Shown here in pieces: positions 20,481 to 33,703 of a DNA stretch of 64,000 nt (the stretch's first letter is position 1; each line of letters begins with the position of its first letter). The DNA lies in NCBI GenBank assembly GCA_027605045.1, contig JAQFWX010000037.1:310001-374000 (forward strand), written 5' to 3'. This DNA is from Phallus indusiatus (taxonomy: Eukaryota; Basidiomycota; Agaricomycetes; Phallales; Phallaceae). The notes under the pieces are model-generated. The model searched no databases. It was given only the letters and a program-made list of their open reading frames with translations, and was not told where the DNA came from. The position numbers and the translations under genes were made by a program.

Positions 20481-22708
20481 AAACGGTGAAAACGTCAATA
20501 TTATGTCGGGGCATTTGCTAATCTCTGTAATAACTTTTGCCATCGAAAGTACACCCTTCCGTCTCTCGTTTAATCATCGACAATGTAAGGGTTTCTTTAA
20601 AGTGACAAATGGACCGTTTAGTTTTTGCCTGAAGATTAAGCTCTTTTGTAATGACCGATTAACCGGCTTTGTCGTACCAATTTTCGCTAAGAAGTAGTGA
20701 GCCCAACGAGATATTTATACGAATAATACGATGGACGTACGAATTTAGAGGGATGAACACGTAAACAGCTCGTCCCGCGAGTTTATCGCTCGTACCAACA
20801 CCAGTTTCAACAACCCCCGATGACGACGCTGAAGAATATTCAATTCGACTTGCAAGACGATGTTACCCCTATACATTGATAACATTTGAAGTTTATGAAC
20901 AAAGAACACGAAAAAAATATCAATGTACATAGGAAAGTTTAAAGCTAAATTCAAAGATATCGACATTTAGGAGATTCTCCGTTGCGTTTTATTGGATTCT
21001 TTCCTAGTAGTGCTAGTGGTTGGCTGATCGTACCGTCAACGCGAGCAACTCCATCGCTCATGAAGCAGTGCCTCGTGTTTATGTCCCGAGATATCGTTTG
21101 TGGTTGTTGTATACCGTTCAAGCAACTGAAGGCTAGGGATCTTTTCCCACTAAAACGCCTTCGACGTCGATTCCTGTTCAATTACTAGGTGAAGGGGACA
21201 TAAACGAGTTAAATAAATGCTTGAGATGTGCGGGTTGTGTTCTGAAAGGGAGGGCTATAGATGAAACGGGTTTGTTTTGATTGACCTGGCAAGGGAGTAA
21301 TACTGACAGATCCGGTTTCATGTTGCCTAGAGAATACGCACCAGGATGTATCAACGATATCACATTCTCCGTTTGATATGTTTATACCAATACCACGCTC
21401 TCGGGTTAATCGAGCCCTTGAACATTTTCCCCCATTTATCTCAACTTGTGCGCTTGCGTGCTTTCGAAGCGATCGTGTACGTGCATACTTTGTTGATGAA
21501 TAAACGTCTGCAGAGCGAGCATCTTCACGAGCTATTGGGTTTCAAGCACGATGCGTTATGTGTATACATACACGGATCCGTTTTGTGAAGATGAGTGACT
21601 GTGAAAGTGCCCGCACCAGAGAAAGGATAGGGACAGGGACAGGCGGGGATGCTGTCACCGTCACGGTGATGACGTACATGATGACCTTTTTTTTGGGACA
21701 TTGAATGTGGAAATGGGCGCTCCAATCCTTGACCGCGGAACGTTTGCCTCGACTTCTATAATATATAGTGATTTTGATGTTCGGACATGGTCCAGCACAC
21801 AGAACACAGGAGATATGCATCATGCATAAGTAATGTGTCAACTTCTTGTCGATTATCATCGGCCTATGCCGAAAAATTTGCCCGTCAGGTTGACATTACT
21901 TGAAAGGCTATCCCTGGTATTCAGAGTCTTAAAGAGATGAGACTAGATGCAATTGTGATGTATAAGGTATGTTTCATGAAGAAGTTGTGTCAGTAGTTTT
22001 GATTCGTGGGTATAATCCTAGTGGCGCTGCGAGCAGTAGGCTGAGCTGAGCATCAGTATTAGAGTTGACCCTATACAAATCAACGCAAACCCCCGGAGAA
22101 AAGCGATTGTGTGTGATCCTATCATATTCTGATGTTGATAAAATTTAGTCTCGTACCATGACTCACCTCCATTGCCGTTGCTACGTAAATTTGCCAGAGA
22201 AACACGGATTTTTACGGTTCTGGCCGGGTTTGCTAAAGCAAGTGGGATGGTTTTAGGACCACGTGGTGAGTACTTTGAATGAAGCTCGTCAACCTCAACT
22301 TGAATGAGCTAAAAGCCTGCTGATCACCTCGATCGTATTATAACTAGTGAATACCCGCAGAACCGTATCTCAAGCCTTCCGAGCAACAAGGGATACAATG
22401 CATACTAGGGGGCTTAGAGTGTTCAAATCATCGAGGAAATCCAGACACTAGAGAAATTCACGATTATGACTTGAACTCATTTGAGCGTAGATTTATACGG
22501 TTTAGAAAATAAATGTGTCGTGGCAGAGATAGTACCTCAAGATCACACGCGACCATTGATGAAGACTTGAGCATCATATTCAACAGTGGCTCAGTCCATC
22601 TAAGCATATAACACACCAATATAGTTGTCTCATTATCTTCTCCACAGTTCAACTATTAAACGTTACCTTTGAACTCTGGAATTTTTGCATTTTACCTATC
22701 TCTATAAA
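20481..22708. other. Gene-poor stretch
   Basis: 2.2 kb with only short frames. A piece at about 21346-21588 reads LHELLGFKHDALC, faintly like the region after the NACHT domain of agaricomycete NLR-like proteins, but this is too weak to call. No repeats with target-site duplications were found. Confidence 0.4.
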
Positions 22709-24511
22709 ATGAACGGCAGTGCCGCCAATTTTACCTCCTTCGACACGAACTCTGCCGATTTGGTTCAAGAACTTTATCTAAAGTATGTTCTCATCTATTG
22801 AATGTCATATTATATTTTACTTGATTATGGTTTCTTAGTTATGTCAAGTCACTGAGTGATGTCAGCATGTTAAGTACGCCGTCATCCGATATCTGAAAAA
22901 CCGAAACATTTTTGATCAAGGTCTTACATATTACCTTTTAGCACTCCTTACCTATACTACCATATTGTCTATTGCAAAGGAAATGGAATATATGTGGTCT
23001 TCTCCCAATTCTTTCAGCGTTACAACGGTCCTTTACGCCTTCACAAGATATGGAGTCTTAATCGTCCAGGCACTTGCTTTTTGGATAGATTTCTTATCGG
23101 TAAGCCCAACAATCCTCGGAAACGCTTGCCTATGAGTCAATGACAAGCTGAGCTCTTTTTCTTTCAGGCAGGAAGGTGAGATATAATCTTCATTTACTTC
23201 AAATTTCTTAAAAAGTGCCCAAGCTTGTGCAATACCGTGGCCAATGTACAACTTGTTGCACATGATTTGACGTATGTCGGGGTTCAAGGTCAGTGTAAAA
23301 CATGAGTAGTGAATGGGTTTGCAAAAATCTATTTAGGGTTATTGGTCTCTCGAGCATATTCGCTATGTCATGGGAATAGGATAATAGCTGGAACTTTAGC
23401 CTTCGCTTTTTCAGCAGGGCTTGTCCTTGGCATTTACCGTAAGTTCTCAGACTCTAAGCAACGGTGGGAACACCAGATAAACTCTGAACCTGTATGTTTA
23501 GTAGATATATTGGATCCTGGTTGTACCGTAGAAACAGGAAGGTCAGCAATATATTTTCAAAGTATTCTCAACACTGATGGATTATTGAAAAATTCCAATG
23601 CTAATCATGATAGGGCAATTGCCAGTGAGTGCTGTACCGTTATTCTGTAAATAATATATATGTAAGCTAACTGAACTTCCGCACGTTATTGTGGTGACAA
23701 ACCCTTAGAACTCACCTTTGGCGTTTTGGCCGCTAATATCTGTAATTGTTTAACCGATTTTCTCGTTTTCTGTGTTTGCATGTGGAAAGTTTGGAGCACT
23801 TGGAAACTAAAGCGTGATATTGGTATCCAGAATTACAATGACCTCGTTTCGGTATTACTTGCACAAAGTAAGTTCAAATGGCATCATGAGCAATTGTGTT
23901 GTGACTAATGGAAGTTATAGCTGTATCACGATTTTGGTGAGCTTCAATATAAAATCCTACCAATCCACATCTTAATTTCTCAATCCGGGAAAGCTTTGTG
24001 ATCACTTTTACCATTGCTACTACAATACTTTACGAAGTAAGATATACTTTAAAAACTGGTGTTTGTTCAATTAATCTTACTTCTGCTCTCCAGCTCGTAA
24101 GTGCACTCCGGCGAAATATAGCGCTAGTAGTGGAGTACTGAGCTAGTTTATAAACTTATACATCAGGCTCCACTACTGATAATAACATCTCCGGTAGATC
24201 TCCTGAGTAGTCTCCAACATAGGTATCTTCGTTTTCGTTGACATCCAAATGTCGATTCATTTTTCTCTAGTTTTTCGACTATGTTGCTCGCCAATTTTGT
24301 TTTGGACCTCCGTCAACGAAATTCCGAAGCAATTAAAACTGCGAACATAACATTACCGACTATCGAAATTACAAGCGTGATGAGCTATATCCACGAATCT
24401 ATTCTTGTGGAAATGGGTGATCATGGAAATACCTCTGCGAGGGAAGGAGACGGCGGTGATGAGCTTTTTCCAGGATCGTCGGATGTCGAAATTTTATGTG
24501 AATCAGCTTGA
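22709..24511 (+). CDS. DUF6533-like multi-pass membrane protein, best-preserved copy C
   Basis: Spliced model: exons 22709-22782, 22839-22873, 22942-23099, 23216-23288, 23337-23624, 23709-23867, a short exon near 23925, 23994-24036, then a C-terminal exon near 24270-24511. The early exon reads LLTYTTILSIAKEMEYMWSS with VTTVLYAFTRY, the diagnostic DUF6533 pattern (helix, then E-x-x-x-x-W and a second helix with RY). Later exons add hydrophobic segments and a soluble tail SYIHESILVEMGDHGN ending in Glu/Asp-rich sequence. These proteins are common in mushroom genomes; their function is unknown. The join between 24040 and 24270 could not be settled (a stop at about 24148), so the copy may already be damaged. 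Two broken relatives lie upstream. Confidence 0.6.
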
Positions 24512-25619
24512 AAGACCTCAGGAAAACGCGTTCGCGTTAGCTTTGGCATGGTTGTTGGTGTAACGTTATGTCAGCCAATTATGTATATAGAGGGAGAAAT
24601 TTTTCTTGCTGATGAAGTAGCAATTGACTTGATATGACGGTGTAAAACAACGCTGCTACACTAATGCTTTTGAAATAACAACGTCAGAAACATTTTTTAA
24701 GAGAATACTTACCCAAAGACATGCCTTTACTCTCACACACCTTGTGACCTATCCGCAATCCCGAAGCTGTTTGAGTACGAGTCCCTCCCGCTTTGCCATT
24801 CACTACAAGGTCACCAAACGAGCATCTACAGATTCTTCGAAGGTAGGCTATTGGACATACAACTGAAGACTGGTACGCAGAACAGGAGACAAGCACAGTT
24901 TAGGCGCTCAAGCGGAACCAATTAACTGGACGAGAATGGTTCTTCGTGCTGTTTTCATCCGCGACTTGCCGTGGTTCGACATCAACACTGGTTGAAGGAT
25001 ATGTATGTCTTCTTCGATGTTCGGTATGATAGGGTACGATCTGGTACGATTTACTCTGGTTTCATTAAATGTAACACAGCTTCTAGCTTTAAGCTTCTAC
25101 ACAATTAACATTACTATGTTATACAACAACAGAAATCACCCTAAATCACCCTTCTCAAGTCGACGAATTAGAAGAATGTGATACCTCGATCCGCTCATGT
25201 GTTTTAGTTTCATTAACCTTCCGTTTCATTCAGGCAGTCGCAGGTTATTGAATGACTCGTTAATTGGGAGAATCCGATCACCCCTCCGATTATACAGACC
25301 CAAGTGCCTACCTGTGCCTACTCGAGACGATGTATTGGATTTTATGCCATCTCAAGTCTTTCGGCAGCAATTAGCGAGAACAAAAATTCCACGACCGTTG
25401 GCAATTACCTCACTTTTTTCCTTGTTCGTGGGATCAAAATTGGCATGTCTGTCATCATGCGCATCACGTGAAATGCCCAAGGATTCGCTATCATAAACTC
25501 TTCTTTTCTCCTGCCGTACTTATAAACCGAACGGCCCCACCAATTTCGTAAACTTCCTTCTCCACCTATCGGTGTGCATTCGGAATACCTGAGCCACGGT
25601 CACTAGCATTCACTTATCG
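24512..25619. other. Intergenic, upstream of monooxygenase 1
   Basis: 1.1 kb without a recognised gene. Small frames at 24684-24896 (minus) and 25197-25496 (plus) have no family features. TATAAA at 25521-25526, about 95 bp before the ATG at 25620, is a likely core promoter of the monooxygenase gene. Confidence 0.45.
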
Positions 25620-28129
25620 ATGGCTACCACCACCACTTCACTAGAATACCAAATTTCCCTCCCAACGTTAGCCAAACTAGGCGTTACAACACCACCTCAG
25701 AAGGATAGCATCGACGTCTCAAAGGTTCTCGCAGCCTGGAGCGAACCCTTCTTCAAAGCGTTATCCTCCAATAATGTCAACGAAGCCGTATCTCAAATCG
25801 TCGAGGAAGGAATATGGCGAGATATGCTAGCTCTAACCTGGAATTTTCGAACTCTCTTCAAACACGACACGATTCGAAAAATGCTAGATGCACGTCTTGC
25901 GGAGACTAAAGTTTCGAATATAAAGTTATCGGATCATAAAGATAAACAGCCTGTGTTGTTTTATCCTACCCCGGATCTTGTTTGGATTCAGGCGTTTTTC
26001 GATTTCGAAACAGCGGTAGGGATATGTTCTGGCGTTGTTCGTATCGTTCCGACCCCAAATGGATCATGGAAAGCTCATACGGTTTATACCAATCTGGAAC
26101 AACTAAAAGGTTTCCCCCCTAAAGCCGGGCCATACCGAAGTTATGAATCCAACCATGGGTTTTGGGTTGAACAGAGAAAAAAGGAAACTGCCTTTGAAGA
26201 CCGCGAGCCGAGAGTGTTGATTATCGGGGCGGGACAAAGTGGGCTGGACACGGCTGTTAGACTCAAGTATCAGGGTGTTTCGTGCCTTGTTGTCGAGAGA
26301 AATGCCCGGGTCGGGGATAACTGGAGGAATCGGTATAATGCACTTTGTCTTCATGATCCTGTTTGTATGTCGTGTTGTTTTTGTTTTTGTCCGCAGATTG
26401 TTTATTCTTTTTTTTCTCCCTTAGGGTATGATCATATGCCTTACATACCGTGCGTAGCGTTCCGTTACCCCCCTTGTATTAATTACTGACATATACGTAT
26501 ACAGGTTCCCAGCTACATGGCCCGTATTCTCACCAGCAATGAAGGTAAAAAATCCCCAAACCCACTCGTTCATACCACTCTAACACTCCACCCCTCACAT
26601 AGCTCGCAGACTGGCTAGAATCCTACGCTCATTCAATGGAACTCGACGTATGGACCTCAAGTAACGTATCGCACGTCGAGCGCGACGAAGCGAAAGAAGA
26701 ATGGGTTGTCACAGTCGTCAACACTGTTAATAACTCTAAACGCGTTTTCCGGCCAAAGTACGTTGTGATTGCTTATGGGCTTGCGGGAAATACACCGAGG
26801 ATGCCTGTTATACCTGGAAAGGAGAAGTTCAAGGGACAAGTGTTGCACTCGACTCAGCATAAGAGGGCGTTGGATCATGAGGGGAAGAAGGTTGTTGTTG
26901 TTGGTGCTTGTACTTCAGGTGAAACTGTGATGCATTTTGTTCCGCTGATGGGGGCTGATTGTGCTTGCATATAGCGCATGATATCTCGCAGGATTATTGC
27001 CATTATGGAATTGACGTCACCATGGTACGCAATTTACCTTAGCAGTAAACTGTCTGATTAAGTTTAAAAAATGTTCTGAAGGTTCAACGGTCTTCTACCT
27101 GTGTTGTATCTGTTCAAAAGGGAATGCCTTTGCTATTTGGTGGTATGGCTTCAGCTTAGCGAAACTCTTGAACTCCTATATTCAATACCTTTTTTTCCTT
27201 CACGCAGGATTATACTCCGAAGATGGACCACCAGTGGAGGTCTGCGATCGCATAAACGCTTCTTTCCCCACCTATTTACAGAAATATGTACATCAGTCAA
27301 TAATGCCAGCTGTTATAGAGGCAGACAAGTGAGTGAAAGTATTATCTTGAACAAAGCGTTCCGGGGTCCTGAAATCTTAATTTAGGAAAGTTTTAGATGG
27401 TTTGACCAAAGTGGGCTTCAAACTCAATTACGGACCCGATAACTCTGGATGGACTATGATGGCTTGGAGAGACGCCGGCGGATATTACCTTGGTGAGATC
27501 TCCCATTGAAGAATAATCTTGAGATTACTAAATATGCGTTTCGTCTTCTTCTTTCCTCTTTCCAGAGGTTGGAGCAAGCCAGCTGATCATAGACGGAAAA
27601 ATCAAATTGAAAAACGGGAGTATCAAAGAATTTGTGGAAGATGGACTTGTGTTTGAGGACGGGTCAAAGTTACAGGCTGATGTGGTCGTGTTTGCTACTG
27701 GGTAAGTCCCGGGGGAGCTGCTTTACTAGGTGAAAAACTTTTCTCGTGATATAACTTTTTTTAATTAACAGCTTTGGGAATGCGCATGATGCGACGAGAA
27801 AGATTTTCCCTTCCGAATTAGTTGACAAGATGAAGCCTATTTGGGGTTTAACTGAAGAAGGAGAGATTCAAGGCATTTGGACTGAAAGTGGTCTTCCGAA
27901 TGTTTATGTTATGCTCGGTATAAACTTTTGGCGTGCTCCTTTTTCGATGTTTGACTTTGTGTTATAACAGGCAATCTTGCCCTTTGTCGTTTCCACTCAA
28001 CGCATATTGGGTTACGTATGTGTTTTTTTTAACATTCTGTCTGTGGAATATGGTACTTAAAAAGTGCTTGCTCAAACAGAGATCAAAGCTAAAGAAGAGG
28101 GATTATTTACCACTGTTTATGATGGATAG
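25620..28129 (+). CDS. Flavin-containing monooxygenase-like protein 1
   Basis: About 600 residues from 12 exons; exon 1 is 25620-26364 and the last ends TATGATGGATAG. The first ~190 residues form a module resembling the NTF2/SnoaL-like domain that precedes the enzyme in some fungal and bacterial relatives. The FAD-binding Rossmann motif is VLIIGAGQSGLDTA near residue 205, then VVERNARVGDNWRNRY. FKGQVLHSTQHK fits the FMO signature FxGxxxHxxxF/Y, VVVVGACTSG is the NADPH-binding motif, and VVFATGFGNAHD is the conserved ATG region. Family members use NADPH and O2 to oxidise N, S or carbonyl carbon (group B flavoprotein monooxygenases); the substrate here is unknown. It lacks one intron that both paralogues have, between PGK and FKG. 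Confidence 0.85.
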
Positions 28130-28651
28130 GATATGGAAAACAAGAACTAGAAATGAAATTATAACCCTTGGTTGGGTTGGCTGTACGATAACGCTTCAGG
28201 AATTCAGATTTGACTTCATTTCAACGACCTTAACTACTCGGCGTGCGTACGAGAAGCACATACGCAGCAATTTTTTGTCCGAGTCACAACTCGAACTATT
28301 CATTCATTCATATCCCAGAACATCACTTGGTACCCCAATTTGTAGAAAGCGACGCCTGTCTCCAATGCACAAACTCCATGGATTTCCGAGAGTCGACGAC
28401 ACCGCCATGTCCGAGATGCCCTCGAGCTCCGGAGTGCGGCTGAAGGCCGTGAGAGAACTACGGCCATAGTGCACCGAAACACATTAGTCAGCAGGTATGC
28501 TTTCACGCCACGGAGACCGGTCTGCGCTCGTAAAGAGAAAAATCATGCCGGTCTTGCTGATTTATATAGCGAAGGAGATAGCGGGCGAAGTAAAGCTTTT
28601 TTAAATCTGGCTTGCAGTCCGTACCGTATTTCTGAATTGCCATCCTGTTCG
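28130..28651. other. Spacer between monooxygenases 1 and 2
   Basis: 522 bp. TATATAG at 28563-28569 lies about 83 bp before the ATG of gene 2, and the same box is found before gene 3. The inverted duplication with 46.2-49.5 kb starts at about 28520. A short Cys-rich frame at 28243-28443 has no clear family. Confidence 0.5.
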
Positions 28652-31600
28652 ATGACCTCTGAATCCTTGGACAAACGGACTTTTCTCCCTACTTTTGAGA
28701 GATTGGGAATTACCCACCCACCCACGGATATCGATGTTTCAAAGGTTCTCACCGAATGGTCGCCTTCTTTTTTCGAAGCTTTGACGTCGAACAAAGTCGA
28801 TCTCATCGTTTCTTTGTTTCTCAAAGATGGAATATGGAGAGATCTGCTCGCTCTTACCTGGGATCTCCGAACAATCGTTGGACAGGACGATATCCGAAAG
28901 CTCTTGAATGCTCGACTTGGACAGACTCAAATCAGCAATGTCAGGTTATCAACCGACCCCTCCAAACCAGCTTCATTGCTCAAACCTACTCCCGATATGC
29001 TAATGATCCAAGCCTTTTTCGATTTCGAAACCTCCGTTGGTCTATGCTCGGGTATTTTCCGTCTCGTTCCTACTCCAAACGACGAATGGAAAATCCACAC
29101 AGCCTTTACTAACTTGGAAGAACTCAAGAATTTCCCTTCCTTAACCGGTCCACGTCGGAATTCTGCACTAAACAACGGCGCGTGGGTGGAAACTCGCGCA
29201 AAAGAGATGAGTTTCGAAGGACAAGATCCTCAAGTCATTATTGTCGGCGCGGGTCAAGCCGGACTTGACACTGGTGCTAGGTTGAAATACGATCAAGGAG
29301 TAACTTCGCTTATTATTGAGAGGAACCCTCGTGTTGGAGATAATTGGAGAGACCGTTATGATACGCTTTGCCTTCACGATCCTGTCTGTAAGTGCTATTT
29401 TATTTCCTCGTTATATGTTCAGTTCGCATTAAGCGGTGTTTAGGGTATGTTCATATGCCGCATTTCCCGTTAGTCCACCATATATTACTTGAGCGCAAAT
29501 GAACCGACCTCTTGATATATGTTTATATATAGCTTCCCTAAAACGTGGCCTGTATTTGCAGCTGCAAAGAAGGTATGCCACTCCTTTGCTTTTTCGCTCT
29601 GTGAAATTCACAAAAAAAAAACAACAAGCTTGGGGATTGGTTAGAAGCCTACGCTCAAACTTTAGATCTTAATATCTGGACTTCAAGTCAAGTCACGTCC
29701 ATCGAACGAGACGATGCGAAGAACAAATGGGTAGTCACCGTGTTGAAAGGCGACGGATCAAAACGCGTGTTCCGTGTCAAGCATGTTGTTTTGGCTTTTG
29801 GATTTTTGGGTGGTATCCCGAATATGCCCCGGTTTCCCGGAATGGTAAATATATGTTCTCCGTTTACTTAGTGTAAAGATGTCTAATGAAATATCATTTG
29901 TCAAGGACGAGTTTAAAGGCGAGATCATGCATTCAGTTGACTTCAAGCGAGCTACAGACTTTAAGGGAAAGAAAGTCGTTGTAATTGGGGCAGGCACATC
30001 CGGTAAGTTGCATATGATGATAATATCTATGTTTATACTTATCTTATGTTCTTCCCAGCCCATGATATTTGTCAGGACTGCGTGCACCGCGGCGTTGACG
30101 TTACGATGGTAAAGGAAGTCTACTGGTGAAGGTCTGTCAGAGTTGACTCGATAATGTATTTTAGGTTCAACGATCTTCGACATGCATAATCTCAGCAAGT
30201 AAAGGATTACCGATTATTACCGGAAGTAATGAATTCTAGTTACCTCACTTGTTGGATTGGACTGATGTCATCCCGATCTCTCTAGCGTTGTATTCCGAGA
30301 AAGGACTCCCGGTCGAAACCTGCGACCTTATCAATGCCTCATTTCCTGTTTTCTTGAAGAAGAGAAATCACGAGAGGGCTATGCTTGTCGTCCAACAAGT
30401 GGATAAGTAAGTACAGCACACTATTTGACTATGTTAAGAATACTAATTTGTAATTACCTGGTACTAGGGAACTCCGTGCAGGTCTTGACAAAGTAGGGTT
30501 TCAGTATAACAATGGTCCTGATAATTCCGGATTCGTTACTATGGCTTGGGAGAAGGGGAGCGGTTATTATATCGGTAAGCTTGAATTTTTCCTCATTTCT
30601 GAAAATGAGCCAATGTACCGATGTTGTAGACGTCGGAGCTTGTCAGTCGGTCATTGATGGAAAAATCAAACTGAAGCAAGGCAGTGTGGCTAAAATTGCT
30701 GAGAATGGTGTTGTATTTGAGGACGGCTCCAGTTTAGATGCAGATATCATTGTATGCGCCACTGGGTAAGTCGATGCGTTACTCAGCGAAAATTATTTGA
30801 CCTGGTTTTATTAGATTCGGAAATGCACATGATACTGCAAGAAAAATTTTCCCTGGTGCTTTGGTTGATAAAATGAAAACGATTTGGGGTTTAACGAACG
30901 AAGGCGAGATGCAAGGATTATATACCGAATGTGGACTTCCTAATGTTTATGTCATTATGGGTACGGTACATCCCGGCTTATACTTGCTATTGAATATTCT
31001 AATGAAATGTAGGTAATCTTGCGCAGTGCCGCTTTCATTCGATGCATGTTGCGCTGCGTAAGTCTTTCAACTCTTCATGCTTGATATGTAAACTAACTGT
31101 TGATCAGAAATCAAAGCCAAGGAGGAAGGCCTGTACACTACGGTGTACGACGGATAGGTTAGGCGAATATATTGAGTATATATGTATTACGGTCACAGCT
31201 GGGAATAAAACGCATTGTTTGTGCTGGGTTGCTCGGTCCCGTATCAAACTCAAAGAAAAGAGGGTACAAGTACAACGGATCAAAATTAAAAAACCAATTC
31301 GCACTCCATAGCCAAATTTGAAATTTTGTCCATACTGCTTTTCTCATGTCCGATTCTTTCCACTATGGCATTCCTAAACCGCTTCCGTTACCATTGTTGG
31401 ACCGTGAGGTCGAATTCATTAACACTTATCGAGCTTCTTTGCACCATCCATAGTCTCCTATTCGTAAGCTTGCCTTGATTCTGCCACCCACGCGTTTACA
31501 TCGAAGTATCCCGAGCTTATGTTCTTTTCGTCCACCCAGCTTCTGAGGGAAACGACGGATCTTCCATTTTTGGACTCAGTCTCGCCTTACTTAAACTTTA

Positions 31601-31850
31601 TTGCAAAGTCCACCGAGTCCGGAATCCGGAAGGTGAGTAAGTTGGTGACCGGTGACCATTGGTCTAGGCTCGAATTTGAATGGAAGTACCGGCTTCTTTG
31701 TCACCGGAGCTACTTCCCAATTCTAGCTAAATAGGAACTAGGCATAGTTAATGTTAATTGAAAGTCTGGTAACGGTGACTGAGATCGTTATTTTTTCACG
31801 TTGATTATAATTTGTTGCCCTGCTTTTAGTCAATTAAATTAATTCCTCAT
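28520..31850 (+). repeat. Left arm of a 3.3-kb inverted segmental duplication
   Basis: The segment from the promoter of monooxygenase 2 to about 700 bp behind its stop matches, in reverse orientation, 46225-49510. Similarity covers exons, introns and both flanks, for example the shared non-coding text around CATGTCCGATTCTTT at 31347 and its reverse complement near 46680. No LTR or terminal repeat was found at the edges. Confidence 0.85.
28652..31157 (+). CDS. Flavin-containing monooxygenase-like protein 2
   Basis: 609 residues from 13 exons: 28652-29387, 29444-29468, 29533-29572, 29629-29844, 29906-30002, 30059-30108, 30165-30225, 30286-30406, 30468-30574, 30630-30765, 30815-30960, 31013-31057, 31108-31157; the phases add up. 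The start at 28652 (MTSESL) was chosen because the frame upstream lies in promoter sequence. Motifs: VIIVGAGQAGLDTG for FAD, IERNPRVGDNWRDRY, FKGEIMHSVDFK (FMO signature), VVVIGAGTSG for NADPH and IIVCATGFGNAHD. The N-terminal ~200 residues are the same NTF2-like module as in gene 1. Its closest relative is the inverted copy at 46852-49361. A role in secondary metabolism or detoxification is plausible but not shown. Confidence 0.88.
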
Positions 31851-33703
31851 TGTTACTCTGACCATTGGCTGATTTCTTGCTTTGATTGCTTGGAATCCGC
31901 GTCTGGCTCGTACTTTCACGGGGATCAAGTCCACTTTCGAAATCGGGTATCTTGGGACATCTTCTAAATTCACCTTGAAATTTCCCCAGAGACGTCATTC
32001 GACACATGCAACTGAAAATGCTTTGGAAAAAAGGCAACTCGGCACGTTCCGAAATTAAAACTCAGTCACGAAAATAAAATGACTGTTCAGCGGGTTCATA
32101 CTTAGGACTTCCTGTTGAGACCGTGTCCAAACCGTGTTGACATTTTTCCAAGTTCTTGTACACCATCTCCGTTCGCTATTTACCGGTACCTGTGAACGGC
32201 GATTGTGTCTGGTGAAGCTTTTCCCGTAGAGCTCCTATACATTGCAACAGAATCAAGATATTCATCATTCGGAATTCGGGAACAGTGAATTAATGACAAC
32301 TTCATAAACTCGTGCGGGCCTCAAGCGTGAGTTCGACGTGACTTATTACAGGGGTGTGTTCCAGTTAAATTCTTCTTTTTCTCAGGTCACAGGCTCTTCA
32401 CGCCGGAAACAGTCAACGATCCTGTCATTGTAAATGAAATGTATACGGTATGGCTTGAAGCTTGAGAATTTCAATGATGTCGGGCTTCTTGTTCTCGGGT
32501 ATTGACAGAGCTTTAAAGCCTCCGAGTAACCTTGTGGATCAAAAATTTGCTGAATACAGTCGACTACTTACACGTTAGGGAAGGTGATTCATGAGGGAAT
32601 GAGGCTAATTGCGTTCACTCGGGAAAGCCGCCGTTTGCAGCACACGTGAGAAATTTATCTGTATTTACTCGAGTTCCTGGGCTCAAATCTGTTTATCACA
32701 GTGTGCTTTCACGACCACGACCAGGTACTCATATGACGTATCACAAGATGATACCTGATAAGGCGGGTTAACGTTTCACCTTTTTTAAGTTCAAGGCTAG
32801 GGCTGGATAAGACTGGATTTGCGAGGTGCTTACTCAACAAGTCGCCTGCAGAAATTCGAACAAAGGCTGTTGATTGGCCGCTTTTTTCCCCGGCTAGGAC
32901 TATTCTAAGACCACTTCTCAAGCCAGGAGCAACAATCATTCACGTTTCCATCAAGCACCGGCACGCATGCCAGAGATTAGCCTTCACACGCGTGGGTGGC
33001 CGAAGGACGAGCGTACCGATCGACATGGGTTCGATGTAACTTGCCAGCTAGTCTTGTCTCGTGACCTGTCTAAACATCATATATTGTGTACACGTAAATG
33101 ATTTGCTATTGCTTCGAATTGGAATCAAAAAAATGTGACCAAGCTCCCATACGACTCGCGAGCTTCTGAAGAGACACAATATATCTGTATACAGACAGCA
33201 CTATTTTACGGCGTGTGCATTTCTCACGCGGGGTTGATTCGAAAGGCGATTATGTTTAATTTGCAATGTTCTCAATTTTTTTTTTTGAAAAGATCAGGAA
33301 GTCTCAAGCGGACGCTCGTGTAGTACGGGTAAATTATACATTAACACATTCAGTTCTTAGTCTGGAAGTTCCGATGTTCCCGACCTTGCGAAGGTTCCGA
33401 TGAACCCTGTTTGCATTCCTTTTGGGATCGGGGGACAAACTTGATGGCAATGATGCATGATGCGTCACGATTCACAAACTTTTTGGTCAACTGTGATTCA
33501 CGTTTGTTGCTTTCTTTAGCTGTCCGACTCTTCCGGTCGAAGTGTCCATACATAGAAGGGTAACACAAAACAAATTTGTTCCTGTTATTAGTTTCGCCGA
33601 GATTTACTGGGCATGCCTAAGGCTCATGGGTTATACATATATCTGCGTCAAAATCTCCCTCTAACGCGTGGGTTGCTCAGCACCAGCAAACAAGAGGTCC
33701 ATA
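31158..33703. other. Intergenic, partly inside the inverted duplication
   Basis: Up to about 31850 this is the flank shared with 46225-46851. It includes a decayed coding-like piece at about 31519-31734 that is also present in the other arm. From 31850 to 33703 I see no gene, RNA or repeat. Confidence 0.45.

Noticed and set aside
21346..21588. 80-codon frame faintly like a post-NACHT segment of fungal NLR-like proteins
   Set aside because: Resemblance rests on about 13 residues with no neighbouring support.
27933..28469. 178-codon frame overlapping the end of monooxygenase 1
   Set aside because: Covers the last introns and exons of that gene in another frame; its tail has no family features.
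31519..31734. 71-codon frame in the flank of monooxygenase 2
   Set aside because: Present in degraded form in the other arm of the inverted duplication with indels, so it is not under coding constraint.
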